64,000 bases of DNA, taken from assembly GCF_000002995.4 (NCBI RefSeq), contig NW_025062477.1, forward strand, positions 2,921,501 to 2,985,500, in the 5' to 3' direction. Position numbers and translations under genes: made by a program. Below are positions 50,442-63,800 of this stretch, piece after piece. This DNA is from Brugia malayi (lineage: Eukaryota; Nematoda; Chromadorea; Rhabditida; Onchocercidae). How positions within the stretch are numbered: the stretch's first letter is position 1; each line of letters begins with the position of its first letter. The notes below the pieces were generated by a model. The model did no database searches. It worked only from the letters and a program-made list of their open reading frames with translations, and was not told where the DNA came from.

Positions 50442-52675
50442 AATTTAGTCAATTGATTAAAATGAAATGGAAAATTTTTTTTTTAAAAAAAAAAAAAGCA
50501 AATAATGTTTGAATATTTTAAAGCATAAAAATTTAATAATTCATGAATTACTTGTAAAACATAATATTTGTAAAAAAAAAAATTGATTGTTTTTTTTTTT
50601 TTCCTTTTGTTATGCTCAAGCATAAATTCTTTATTCCGGGTCTTTCTTATTCATTATTTCACTATAAACTATCATTTTAATTAGTATTATTAATTAGACT
50701 AATTTATCTTTCAGTTAATAATTTCAATTAAATAATTATGCAAATCTGTTAGCAGAATTTATTTAAAAATGAAACGAAAACGATAAAAAGTAAAACAAAA
50801 CAAAACAAAATAGTTGCATGTAATTAAATTGTATTAGCAAATGCATTTCCAATAATTATTTCCATTTCCAATAATTATTATAATCCATTTGTATAATACT
50901 AAACTGAAATTTATTGTTTCTTTTTTTTTTTCTTTTTTGCTAAAAACTCAGGATTTTATGAAATGCTTACTTTGTATTTATTAATTAAGTTGTAATAATT
51001 ACTTCCTCTTTTTCTCTTTTTCTCTTGCATTTTCATTCACTTTTTTTGTATTTAATTTTTTTTTTTCTTTTGAATATAAAATATTCTAATTAATAATAAT
51101 TAGTGCTGTTTACGTATTATTTAATTACTATTGCAAGAACTCAGGCATTTATTTTCAATGTTTTCTTTCATTCTTCATTTCATTTCATTCTACATCAAAA
51201 ATTTTTTATTCTTTTTTAATCTTTGAAATTAATACTTTATGCAAATTTCATTCATTCTCAAATACTATAATTCAAATGAAATAAATTACAAAAGACGAAG
51301 AAAGAAGAAAAAAAAAATTATTGAAATTTCAATTTGTTAATTTTATTGCATTGTGTATTTTTACTACAAAAAAGAAAAATTTCATCAACAAATTAATTAT
51401 AATTGATAAAACGACAAAATGTTTATTATTTATTTCTGTTTTTTCTTTTTTTTTAAATTTAGAAATTTCTAGAAATAATTTAAAAAAGAGCCAAAAAAAA
51501 AGAAAGAATAGATCATTGCTTTGAAGGAAATTTCTGGCGAAAGCATTTATCCATTTGTGATTTTTATAAAATTTGAATATTTTTTTTTTTTTCATAATTG
51601 AAAGATACTTCAAAGATTCCGCCAATAATTACTATTTTATGCATAAAGCATATGGGCGGTAAGTTTCTGATGAAAGATAATATTTTTTTAATTGTTTATT
51701 CAGAATGGTATTATTATTACTGTTTTTGAGGGCAATTCAATAATTCAATACATATTTTGAATAAAAAATAATTAATTAACGTAGAATATAATATTATCAT
51801 TCCTCCTAAACTTTTGATATTAATTAGTATTACTTTTCTGGTTTTAATAAAAAGAATTTGAAATTGTTAATTTTAAAGTTTAAATCAGATAATTTCATCT
51901 AGGCAACACTATTGTCTATTGATAATTACTGTGTTTTAATTAAATTCTAAATTAAATTAATTCAATTCCAAATTTAAATTCACAATAAACAAACTTTATT
52001 GTAAATATCAAAGTATGAATATCTCTGGAAAATTTAGTAACACTCATTGCAATGATAAATAAAAATTTTGAAGTATCTTGAAATTTTATTATTTTAAAAG
52101 TTGCATATGTTGAATAACACGCAGCGTATTGCTTTCTTTGAAGCGTATCTGAAGCGTACGTGAATTGCAATTAAGTAATTTAATTTGAAAATTTCAGAAG
52201 AATTAGAATTAATTGCAAGAGTTAAAAATTTTTTTTGCTGATAGAAAGATTTTTTTAACACTGATATCAATTTCAAAAAAAAAAAAAAAAAATTTAACAC
52301 TGACTTTCCTAATGTAAAAAATAGTAAGCCAAAAAATTCTTCAAGTTATAATCTTAGAAAAAATTAGAATTATTACATTTTCGAGCTTTTCATTCAAATT
52401 TTTGACCTTGAAAATTTGTTACCTTTAATCAAAAAGAAATTTCAATAAAATTTACAAAACTGTTGAAGCGTTTAAAATTATGATGCAAAGTTAAATGCAA
52501 TTGAAAATCTGTTAACTCATTAAAATAACTATCAAATGCGGCATCATATTAAAATGATTGACTAATTTGTTTCATTGTTACTCTTTTTTTTTTTTTTTAC
52601 AATGATCAAAAAATTTAAATTAATAAATTAGAAAAAAATAAAAAAAGTGAAACGATAAACTGGTTCTTAAATATA

Positions 52676-52676
<1 letters not shown>

Positions 52677-52715
<39 letters not shown>
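52677..52715. repeat. (ATT)n microsatellite
   Basis: About 12 perfect ATT triplets. Confidence 0.95.
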
Positions 52716-52716
<1 letters not shown>

Positions 52717-52869
52717 GTTACATTATTTCTTATAATATTTCATTCTTTTTTTTTGCTACTTTTTTCTTTATTATTTTTTCTTTTTTTTTTTTGTTAATAA
52801 CAAAGTATTAATCATAAATTTCTCTTAAAATTTTGATAGATTTTAATAAATTTGATAAATGTTTGTTAC

Positions 52870-52896
52870 CAAAACAAACAAACAAACAAACAAACA
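52870..52896. repeat. (CAAA)n microsatellite
   Basis: Five to six AAAC tetranucleotides in tandem. Confidence 0.9.
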
Positions 52897-53033
52897 CTTT
52901 TAAATTAAAAATAAACTTAAAAATAATAAGAATTTATTATTTTAGTATTAAAAGAGAAGAAAAAATAAAGAAATAGAACTAAATTTCATTCATATTAATC
53001 TCTATTCTTCGATTTCTAATTTATTACACACAC

Positions 53034-53084
53034 AGAGAGAGAGAGGGAGAGAGAGGGAGAGAGAGAGAGGGAGGGAGAGAGGGA
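53034..53084. repeat. GA-rich tract
   Basis: GAGAGG and GAGAGA run of about 50 bases. Confidence 0.9.
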
Positions 53085-55518
53085 TAAAAATAAAATAATT
53101 TTTGCACTCGTTCTAATTGCAATAGCAAATGTAAATTGGCTAAAGCCATGGCAACAGAATGGATGTTAAAAGCTTAATATTAGTTTTTGCTTCAGGTAAA
53201 ATCAGCCATACCTGTCTCATATGCTTTGATAGATATTTTAATTTCTCATAAAATAATTATTGAAATATTTTTATCGATTATTTTTATTGCATATTTTAAT
53301 GAATGTAAAAATTTAGCCAAATGCATTTTTATTGAATTATTTCATTGTTAATTTTACAAATAGCGAATAGAAATTTCAATTTCTTTTTGTTTGAATTAAT
53401 TTTCTTTTATTTTATTTTCTTACATTTAATTATGTTAAGTTTAACTTCTTTTTTTTTTCAATAATTTTAATTAATTTAATTAGAATATTGAAAAGAATAA
53501 AGAATTTAAGAAATAATATTATATTTTATTTAAGAAAGAAATTAATCCAAATTGATTGATAACTTTTGCTATCATTTTTATTATTAATAGTATAAAAATA
53601 AATTACCATTTTTTTTTTTTTTTTTTTTGAGTCATTTATTTTATTTTTCTTTTTTCTTTTGAAATTATTATTTGTTTAGAAAAAAAAAAAAAATTATTTC
53701 TTATTGAAATCATTCAAATAATGATTAATTCACATAAGGAATAAATTTATTAAATTAGAATTGTCAAATCTAAAGTAATACCATTCTTAATATTTTGAAA
53801 CTTACTTAATGTCACCAAGAAATCTTAAGTGAATGTCACATAACTTCCGCAAATGACACATATTGCAGTGTGTGGCTAATATATTCATTATCAAATGCTT
53901 AATTAAATTCATTTTAGAGTTCATTTATAAACATATTTCTAAATTGAAATAAATTACATTTTTAAAATGCTTTTCTCGCTTCTCTATAACATATATTTAT
54001 ATACTTTATTAATTTACTTTATTTTAAGTAAACGAGTAATAATAAATAATATTTGATTTTGAAGCCTTAATTCTTGCTTAATTTGATGTCACAGTAAGGA
54101 AATTTTTATTCTCTTAAACAATCAAATTACATTTGAAAATTTTACTATTAGCTTTTTCTTTTAGTAAACTATTTATGTTTATTGATTTGAATGTTAAAAT
54201 CATTTTCAATTATCACTAAATTCAATTAAACTAAACATTCTTTCTCCTTTTTTTTTTTTTTTTTTCTGAAAAAATTATTTTATAATTATTCTATGAATTT
54301 CTTCGTTTTTTTCGAATGTTTTCTTTTTTTTTAAAAAAAAAAGAAAAAAAAAAAAAATGAAAAGTCATCGATTATAAATTCATTATTTAAATCCTCCCTT
54401 TGTACTTGTCAAATATTCAGCATTTATTTTACATAAATTTTATTTTCAGATATTCTTTTCGAGAGCAATTATCAGATTAGCCTACATTTTAATCATTTAT
54501 TTATTTTTTTCTCTCACATTTTTCTGCATTGTTAATTTTAAATAAAAAAAAAAATTTTAATTGCGATAAATTTGTGAATGTGAAAATTTTCCCCGCTGGC
54601 ATATCACTTCTAAGTTTTTGTATTAGAATTCAAAGTTTGTAGTTTTTTTTTTCTGAAGTAACTTTTTTTTTAAACTATAAAAAAAAAAACTTTAGCCTTT
54701 AAAATATAACAAAATTTGCAAAATGTCTTCTTTTAATTGTAGAAAAATTGAAACTATTTTATACTCATTAAGTACTTATGAGAATGTTTTCTCGAATAAA
54801 TGCATTTGAATAAGTATTTGTCAGTTTAAATGTGAATGCAAAAATTATTTCACAAAGTTCAAAAATTATGCAAAGATTGAAGTATTAAAACGAACTATTA
54901 AAATAAAATGAAGAACAAAAACAGTAATCCTTAACAAAAGTTTATTTCAAAAAATTTGGTAAATTAAGTATAATTTTCTTAAATTAAAAAAAATTATTTA
55001 GTAGTTGAATAAATTTTAAAAGTAAAATTCTTTTTGCTAAATTTAATAATTTAAAATTGAATGATAATGCATATTTTTATATTTTTTGCTTCTTTTTTTT
55101 ATTTATAAATGAAAAAAAAAAGTTTAAAAAAATTTTTTTTTCCAAAAATTTAAATAATAATATTTTTTTATCGTTTACTTTCATTTTTATAAATTCATTG
55201 AAGTTTAAATGGTACTAATTAAATATTTCTAATTTAGTTAGTGCAATGCATGTTAAATGCATTTATTATTATTATTGCAAGTTTGTTTTCCTATATAAAA
55301 TATAATAATTTTTATTTAAAAAAAAAAAATTTATAAAATATAAGAATAATAATAAGAAGAAGAATTTTCAACTTATAAATGATAGAATATTGATGAAAAA
55401 AGAAAAGAAAAGAAGAGGAAAAAAAAAAAAAAAAAAACATTAATAACCTTGAAATAATGTTGTCTTCAGATTTAGATACTTCAAAAAATAGTTACTTTCT
55501 CTTTTTATTTTTTAAAAA

Positions 55519-55549
55519 AGAGAGAGAGAGAAAGAGAGGAGAGAGAGTA
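55519..55549. repeat. GA-rich tract
   Basis: Imperfect GA run; an opposite-polarity TC tract lies about 90 bases downstream, so the two could pair. Confidence 0.85.
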
Positions 55550-55628
55550 TTCTCAATATTGAGTTAGATTTTTGCATACTTCCGGTTATAGCTTGAATAA
55601 AAGATCTAAGAAAATTATTGTTTTTTTT

Positions 55629-55673
55629 TCTCCCTCTCTCTCTCCCTCCCTCTCTCCCTCTCTCTCTCTTTTT
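55629..55673. repeat. TC-rich tract
   Basis: CTCTCTCC/CCTC run of about 40 bases. Confidence 0.85.
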
Positions 55674-56914
55674 CTAGATATATGTAAAATTATAAAAATA
55701 ATATAATTCATTGAATGATGTTGCAAATAGTTTGAATAATTTTTCCTTTTTTTTTTTTTTTTCGTTAAAATTATTTATTATTTTTAGACAATTTGATATA
55801 GTGCAAATTAAATTTTAAATATATAAATGAATTATTCAGATTAAATAATATAATAAAATTAATTAATATTAGATTAATATTAGTATTAGAAGTAATAGTA
55901 ATAGTAATTAATAAGTAATGATAACAGTAATTTGTGATTAATAATTTAAATTATTACAAATTTAATAATTATAGCTTAATTGTATTGTGTATTGATAATG
56001 AAGATTGTAATATTCTGTGATCATTAATTAATTCATGTAATTAATTCAATGAGTAATTAATTCATTATTGAATACTTCTAATTAAAATTTGATAATTTCT
56101 AATCTTTTTTTTTAAATCATATTCATACTAACTTTCATAAATTATAAATTCAATTATTTTTTACTTTAAATTTTTCGAAAAAAATAAAACTTTTGCAGTT
56201 CTAAGTAATTATGCATAATTAAGTAATTTAAGTTTTTAATTTAATAATTCTTATATTATTTTTAATGCATTTTTTTCTTGTAAGTAAAAATTTTTAAATT
56301 TTTTGTTTTGAAATATAATAAATTAATTGCAAGTGAATTTAGCAATATTTTTAGGTATCATTTAATTTACTTTGTTCTTCAATAATTTAAATTTTCTTTT
56401 TTTTGTTACATAGAATAAAATGAATTGAAATAAGAAAAAAAAAATTGGAGCAAATTTGAATTAGTCAAAAAGATGTTTTTTTTTTTTTTTTTTATTTTGC
56501 GATATTTGAAAATGCATCGAAATACTGTGATATCAGCAGGTGGCCGATTTCTTTTTTTTTTTTTTTAGAAGAAAAATGAAAGAAAGCAAAATAGCAACAA
56601 ATTAATTTTCCATCTTTTTTCCATACTAATATTTATTTCTTATTTCTTTCTAACCTAATTATTTTTTTTTTTAAATGAGAAAACGAAAAAAAAAAAAAAA
56701 AGGAAAAATTTAGATTTAAATTTTTTAAAATTTACAATTAATTTATTAAAATTGCTATAAAATGCAATTTTTTCTATTTTATAGTAAAATTATGGTACTA
56801 ATACATTTAGAGTTGAAATAATTGAATTGACAAATTAATTAAAAGGTAAATTTTGTAATTTAATCAAGCAATATTTAAATGAAAATTTGAAATCGTTCAT
56901 CACTTTTCCTTCCA

Positions 56915-56957
56915 TCTCCCTCCCTCTCTCCCTCTCTATCTCTCTCTCTCTCTCCCT
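56915..56957. repeat. TC-rich tract
   Basis: Imperfect CT run with CCC interruptions. Confidence 0.85.
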
Positions 56958-59797
56958 TCTTTCGTTTCTTTTCTATTACTTTTAAATGATTTTTAAAGCA
57001 TTTTTCAAGGTAGCTATTTTAAGTCACTAAAATGTGACAAAAAAAAAATAAAAAAAGAAAGCGAAAAAATTTTCCTAAATATATTTGCATGGATTTTTGT
57101 TTACAATTGCCTGTAATTTGTTTACTTAATTATTATTTTTTATACATATTTTTATGTGACACTTTTCAAATGATTTCAAAATTCTAATTTTTTAAATTAT
57201 TAAATAAGCTAAAGTAATAATTAGCAAAATTATTTCGATATAAATGTATAATTGTTCTAAACAAATATTTATTAATTAACGGAAGCTTTTTATGATCAAA
57301 CAAAGAATTAATTTTTTTTTTTCTTTTTTTTTTTTGAGTTTTATTTGTTTATCAATCAATTTTCAGTATTATATTTTTGGTAATCATTTTAATAGTTAAA
57401 TAATTATCGAGAAATTTACAACTTATTAATTAATTTTAATAACTTTAATTATGAACTAATAAATTTTCCAAAAAAAAAAGAAATGAATTTTAATTTTTAA
57501 TGAAATCTCAAAAAGAATTAGCTTGCATTTAGCATTTTGATTTTTGTTAATTTTCAAATTTACTCGCAATTTTTTTTGATATGTTTTTGAAATTGTTGCA
57601 AATTTGTTAGCCGCAAATGTTTGCTTATATTTATTCATTGTAAAAGAAATATCAGTTAATTAAATGGCTATACAAATTGCAAAAATCTGAATTAATAACC
57701 TGAAATTTAATCGAATTTAATTTGCAGAGTTAAAATTTATGTTAATTAATTTACATGTAAGTTTAATTATAAATCTGAATATCTATTCGTATATATTTAA
57801 TTATTAAGTAATTATTCAGTTGTTGAGTAAAACTATTAAGTGATTATTCAGTTATTGAGTAAAATATTTAAAATTTTAGAAATAATCCCGCTTGTTTTTT
57901 TATACTATCTTTAAATTTGTTCACAGTTAATTAATTATCTGAAGTACAAGCAATTATTTTTTTAATAGCTTTTTTTTTTCTCTCTCTTTTAAAATTGATG
58001 TCTAATGGTTTAATTTCTAATGACCATCATTTTTTATCAAAATGTCTATTTGTGTATAAATTTTTTGTTATAAAATTATTTTAAAAATTAAGCAAATATT
58101 TTCAACAATAACTCAAAATATCCTTTCAATATTTTATTACTAATATTTAACAATTTAAAATGTATAATTATGCAAATCAAACTGTTCAAATTTTATATCA
58201 ATCATTTGATATTATCAAATCAAATAATACTAAAATGTACTTAAATATATTTATAAAAAACTAAAAAACTAAATGTGCTAAGAAAAAAAAAAGTTTAATT
58301 TAAAACTTATAGAATTGTCAAAGAAGTAAAATGCAAAATGCAAATTATTCTTTCATTATTAATGCATTTTGAGTATTTGATTATTTAATTGTTCCATTTT
58401 GAGTATTTTGTGACATTTTGTTTTGATAATTTTCATTGAATTAGTACAAAGAATTCTCATAAACGAATGTAACATTAATGTTGACAACAAGAAATCATTG
58501 AAGAGAGACCTAAATGATTGCATTTGTCAAGAACGGAAAAATAGGATAATACCGCCCGGGGTTCAAATGGCTTCATGAAAGATGATGTCGTGAAGTGAAT
58601 TTCGATTGCTATTAATTTTATCAAATTAAATAATATAAAATTGATGCATCTATTCATTCACATTTCTGTTATATATCAGTGAAAATTAATTTGAATTAAT
58701 CAAAACTTTCTTCATTTAATTTTTATATTTAATAATTTTAAAAAAAAAAAAAAAATTTTTTTCTTTTTTTGAAAAAAATCAATTGCAATTTAATTAGTTT
58801 TTTCAGAAATAAAAACACTTGAAAGTGTAAAATTTTTTGAAGTTTATTTTATTTTTTCCATCCATTTCAGAAGGAAAATTTATTCAATTTTATAAAGTAA
58901 AAACAAAAGGAAAAAAATTAAAAAAAAATGAAATTTTTTAGGTCATAAAAAAAAAAAACGAAAATTACTTGGTACTTGTTTTCAATTAATTTACTTCATT
59001 TAATTTCATTTCATTAATTTTTTATAATTCTTTTTATTGCCCGTAAAATTCCTATGGGTAATATTTAAGAAGCACTAATTTGAGTTAATTCATAGTGAAA
59101 TTTCTTGACACACAAAAATCTATGAATTGCAAATAATGTGAGCCACTGAAATGATATCAATTCTGTAAATGATACTAAATTCCATCCGGAAACAGGTTTA
59201 CCGGATTATTTCCCATACTAATAATACTTTGTAATTTTGTCTAAGATATATTTTAAATAATTCAGTAATGCTTAAATTAATTAATTTAAACATTTTTTTT
59301 TTTTCATACTGTAAGCTATGCTATGATTCGAAATAATCAAAATAGAAAAATTCTTTGCAGTAAATAAAAATAAAAATAAATTCTATGTTTTTGAATTCTA
59401 AATATGTACAAATATTTTTGAAAAAAAAAGAAAAAAATTTCGAAGTTTTTTCAAAATTTACAATTAATTAATCAATCAGTGCTATCTTCAGACATTATCT
59501 ATCGTCAAATGCAATTTTTTAGTATCAATAAAGTGATAATAATCAATTAAATCATTAAATTATAAATTAGTACTTAAATTACTTGAAAAAAAAGTAATTA
59601 CTTTAAATTACTTTGAAAAAAAAAAAAAAAAAGATGTAATTTTTCTTTTGTAGAAATCTATAAATTAAATTCAGAAGCAAAAAAAAATGGTGGTCAAATT
59701 GTCTTTTGGTTAGTATAAATTCGTGCTTTAGTGTCATATGTATTTGTGTACATTATAAGATAAAACTAAAAGTTTACTTTATATCTATTATAAAAAG

Positions 59798-59857
59798 AGA
59801 GAGAGAGAGAGAGAGGGAAAAAGAAGAGAAAGAAAGAGAGGGAGAGAGAGAGAAAGT
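59798..59857. repeat. GA-rich tract
   Basis: GA run with AAA and GGG interruptions; the Arg-Glu open frame over it is an artefact. Confidence 0.85.
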
Positions 59858-60667
59858 TAATTTTGTATTATTTACAGAGTGTAAGCTAAAAAGACCTTTC
59901 TTGGTTAGCAGCAATATTTGCTACATTGTTTGTATATCGTATTGATTTCGTTCCGTTTTAATTAGAAATACGGTACATCTTATCTGTTAAGATAGATGAA
60001 CAAACAGAACATGAAAATATTGAGTGAAATGAATAGAGAACAGAGACATACCGATTATCTGTTACCGGTTAATCCTGTTTGACAGTCACCAAAAATGGAT
60101 GGATGGGTGGAGTAGGTGGTTGGGATGAGTTAGTGATGATTGAATGTTGGTGACAAAAGGTTCATTCATCTTAACCTCATCTATAGATTATCATTTTCTT
60201 TAATAGTAGTATTCAAAAAAAAAAGAAGAAAAATGACCATTTCAAATTATTCACTGTCACTTTTCAAATTTCTCCTAAAAATTTTATCACTTTAAAATGA
60301 TTTATTGACCTATTAACTCAAGTAGTACTGATCAAACAACAGTAATAACAATGATCTTTCATTTTTGATTGATAAGAAAATACAACTAAACAAATCATTT
60401 AGCATCCGTCTTTTTTTTTTATAAATTTGTAATTGCTTATTATTCAATTTAAATTCAATTGTTTCAGGAAGATTACTTTGGCATATTTGAATTCACTTTT
60501 GTTAATGAAATTTTCTGAAATTTAACAAATTCTATTAATTCTTATAACCAAATAATTTGTTAATTAATAGAATTAATTAAAAGAAGGATAATTTAACTGA
60601 AAATACTCCAAACTAATTCTGCTATTATTTATTTGTTTATTTTAATTTTTGGTTATTTATTACGATT

Positions 60668-60887
60668 ATGATATTATCAACGAGGAGAAGCAATATTTTC
60701 TTGCAATACTTTTACTTATTACTGCTAAGCTTACTTATGTGTTTACGATTTTCTTGTGGAAGCGATGTTTTTTGCGGTAATTTGACAGTTTATCGGCGGA
60801 AATGGTCACTTGAGAATGCTGTGGTACTTGTCAGTAGGACAACAGAAGATTTAAAACAATGTCTTCATATTTGTTGCAGTTTAGCAG
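60668..60887 (+). CDS. First exon of a secreted or membrane protein, possible MANSC domain; gene runs off the window
   Basis: ATG at 60668, 73 complete codons, ending in phase 1 at GCAG followed by a GTAAAT donor at 60888. Residues 1-31 form a signal peptide: a basic start (MILSTRRSN), a Leu-rich core (YFYLLLLSLLMCLRF) and SCGS near the likely cleavage site. The mature part begins DVFCGNLTVY, with one N-glycosylation site (NLT), and later has EDLKQCLHICCSLA. A lone Cys, then about 30 residues, then C-x3-CC resembles the start of a MANSC domain as in KIAA0319-type receptors, where a D/QC-x3-CC motif occurs. Only half of such a domain would lie in this exon, so the call is tentative. The next exon is not certain within the following 3.1 kb, which implies a long first intron. 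Confidence 0.5.
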
Positions 60888-63800
60888 GTAAATTTGTTAT
60901 GCAACTTAAATTAATTTCAGGTTAATAGCAATTTTCTTTTTTTCACAAATTATTTATAATAAGAAATCTAATTTGTATTATATCATCATTCACATTCAAA
61001 CTTTCAGTATTGAAAAAATTATTTTTAAAAAGAAAAAACTTCATAAATACTAAACTTATTTGTGTGAACAGTATTCACTTCAGAAGAATACTTCATTCAG
61101 AAATTTTAAATTTCAAAAAAGAAAAAAATCAAAATGAACATTTGTAAGAGAGGTGATGCTAATTTCAATTTCTTCATTTCAGTCCTCCGTCGCTTTTTTA
61201 ATTTTGTTTTTTTTTATTTTTCATAAAAAATATTGTTGATTGATTAAGTTTTTCCATTAAAGTATTATCTTTTTAAATCATTTTTATATTAAATTTTTGA
61301 AAGTATTTGAAAAAGCATTCAAATATTTATGAGCTATTTATGAGGTAAATGAGAAAAACTTTTAAATTTGTTGTTTTCTTTTTTATTTTTCTCATATTTC
61401 AATTTAACGAAAGAATATGCTTGAATGAAAGATTAATTTCATTTAATTAAAATACTTTAAATATAAATATTATGCAAATTATTTTTTAGCTTTATATTTC
61501 AATTAATCAGAAATTCACAAATTTAAAACATATTTACGCAGTTAAGAGAAAAATTTAATTTACTTCTTTACGTACAAATATCAAAAATACAATTAAAATA
61601 AAAAGGTAAATTAGCTATTTTAACATTTTTAATTAATATTTTGCTCACTATAATATTCATTATCTAATCTTATACTTCTGAATATGAAAACATTTATAAG
61701 TTATTGAGTTTTTTTTTTCGATTACTAAGTATTTTAGTTCAAATTTGTTAGTCTATAAGATAAAAACACTATGATTTACTATGATAACAAATTTGATATT
61801 ATTATTATTATTTTCAGAGAATTTTAGAGAATAGAATTATTTCATTTGGTGAAAAAAATCTTATCATATTTCTTTTCCATTTAATTTTATTTTTCATAAA
61901 ATTTAATTATTTGTCACATTTAACTTTTATTTGTGAGCACAAAAAAAAAAAAAAAAAATTTGATATATTAACTTTATTACTTCTCATCAAAATCAATAAT
62001 ATATCAATAAAATGATTTCCACTTCATTTATAAATTATTTCAAGCAAAAAATTTATTACACTGAAAATTTTTTAAACGATAAAAACATTCATTGATTTTA
62101 AATAAAATAAACAAAAATGAAGAAACGATTAAAAATGAATGAAATTAATGAAATGTACGACGATGAAATCTTCTCGTTTTCTCGAGATTTAAAGAAAATT
62201 TTATAAATAAATTATAAATGAAAGAAAAAGAATAATAAAAGATTTTTTTTTTTTTTTTTTCTTAAATTATCGAACATTCTGAATTACTTTTAGGTTAATA
62301 GTTCTTTTATAAAATTCAACAATACAAAAAAGAAAAAAAGTAGAAATGTTAGTTTTAAAAGTAATTTGACAAACGAAAAAGAAATAATTGAAAAGTTATA
62401 TATAACAGTATAATTTCGCATATTTTTTGATTAAAATGTTTTATTACCATAATAAAAATTGTAACATTTTAAATTTAATTTAATTTAATTTAATTTGATT
62501 CAATTTAATTTAACTTAATTCAGTTTTTAATTTAATATAATTTCTAGGAATAAGCAATTGTTAATAATATTTTAGCTTCTTCACAACAATTCAATTCGTT
62601 CTCATATTGAATGTTTAAACTTGTTTGAAAAAATTAAGTAAAATAAATTGTAAAAAAGTTTTTTTTTTTCCCACCTAACAATTATCCTTGAAACTTCTTT
62701 AAATTAATTAATTGCTTATTTATTTGAATTAATTAATTGCTTATTTATTCAATGAAGCTTTTTGAATTAATTATTTGAAAGTTGCAATAAGCATTCTCGA
62801 GAAATCAGTTCATCATTATTCAAGCTCGAAATCATCGAAATATTGAAGCGATAATATGCATTGATATTAAATTATTTTTAATCAACAACTGAAAATGAAA
62901 AATGTATATTTGATCATATCTTATCTCATTATCAAACACTTCCAATCTTTATCACCATCTTATCATCCTTAACTCATCTGACCTTGACTTACTCATACAA
63001 AAGATTAATGATTAAACGATAAAAGTGTGATAAGTGTTGTGAAAATATTATAGTACAAGATAAAGGTAATCAATTAATTTTGTTTTAGGAAAAATCGAAC
63101 GAATTAATTTATTGAAATATTTGAATAAGTAAACAAATAAAAAAATTTAAATAATTCCAACTATTACTTTTGCTTCAAATAATTCTTTACTTAACAAATG
63201 TGATAATTTCATTTCTATTTTTTAATTTGCTTTTGTTTTTTGAAAAAAGTTGAAATAAATAGTTATATCATATCCTTTATTCATTTACGGAATTTCACAA
63301 AAGTATTAAAACTTAAAATATTTCATTTGCATAATCGTTGATTGTTGTAATTTAGATTTAACTTATTTATAAAGTATTTTACCTACAGTTAAACTCTAAT
63401 CATACTTTTGTCAAAGTTATAAGAAAGTGTTTTTTGTTTTTCAAATGAAATGGATTAATTTTTGAAACAAAAAGCTGAAAAAATCTTAATTCTAATTTTT
63501 AATTTATTTAACTAATTGTTCATTAATTCCATTTTCTATTTAACTCAATTCCAATTGTTTTTTTTTTTTAAATCTTATGTACTCATTCATTTCTTTTTTG
63601 TATACAAATACATTTTCTTGAATATTTGATGAAAATTTATAAATCAGATTTGCAATATAAATTTCGATTTAAGAATTATTCATTAAGTGTCTGTGATGTT
63701 GTTCACTTCCTGTCCACTCCCTGTCCACTTCTTCTTTTAATCAATTTTCTCGTAATGTTTAATTTTCAAATTGAAGCTTTTTTTTTTTCTTCTTCTTTGT

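Larger units (their letters stand above)
50442..60660. other. 10-kb AT-rich gene desert
   Basis: No exon could be supported on either strand. It holds poly-T/poly-A runs and the microsatellites listed separately. A short GC-richer patch at 58540-58575 and a 22-base imperfect palindrome at 59184-59206 stand out. About 59940-60170 is less AT-rich and lies just upstream of the next gene, so it may be promoter-proximal. Confidence 0.5.

Noticed and set aside
58475..58657. 60-codon minus-strand frame, and a GGTTCAAAT string resembling a tRNA T-loop on the plus strand (58560-58568)
   Set aside because: The bases around the T-loop-like string do not pair as a T-arm and no acceptor or anticodon arm is present; the frame has no domain.
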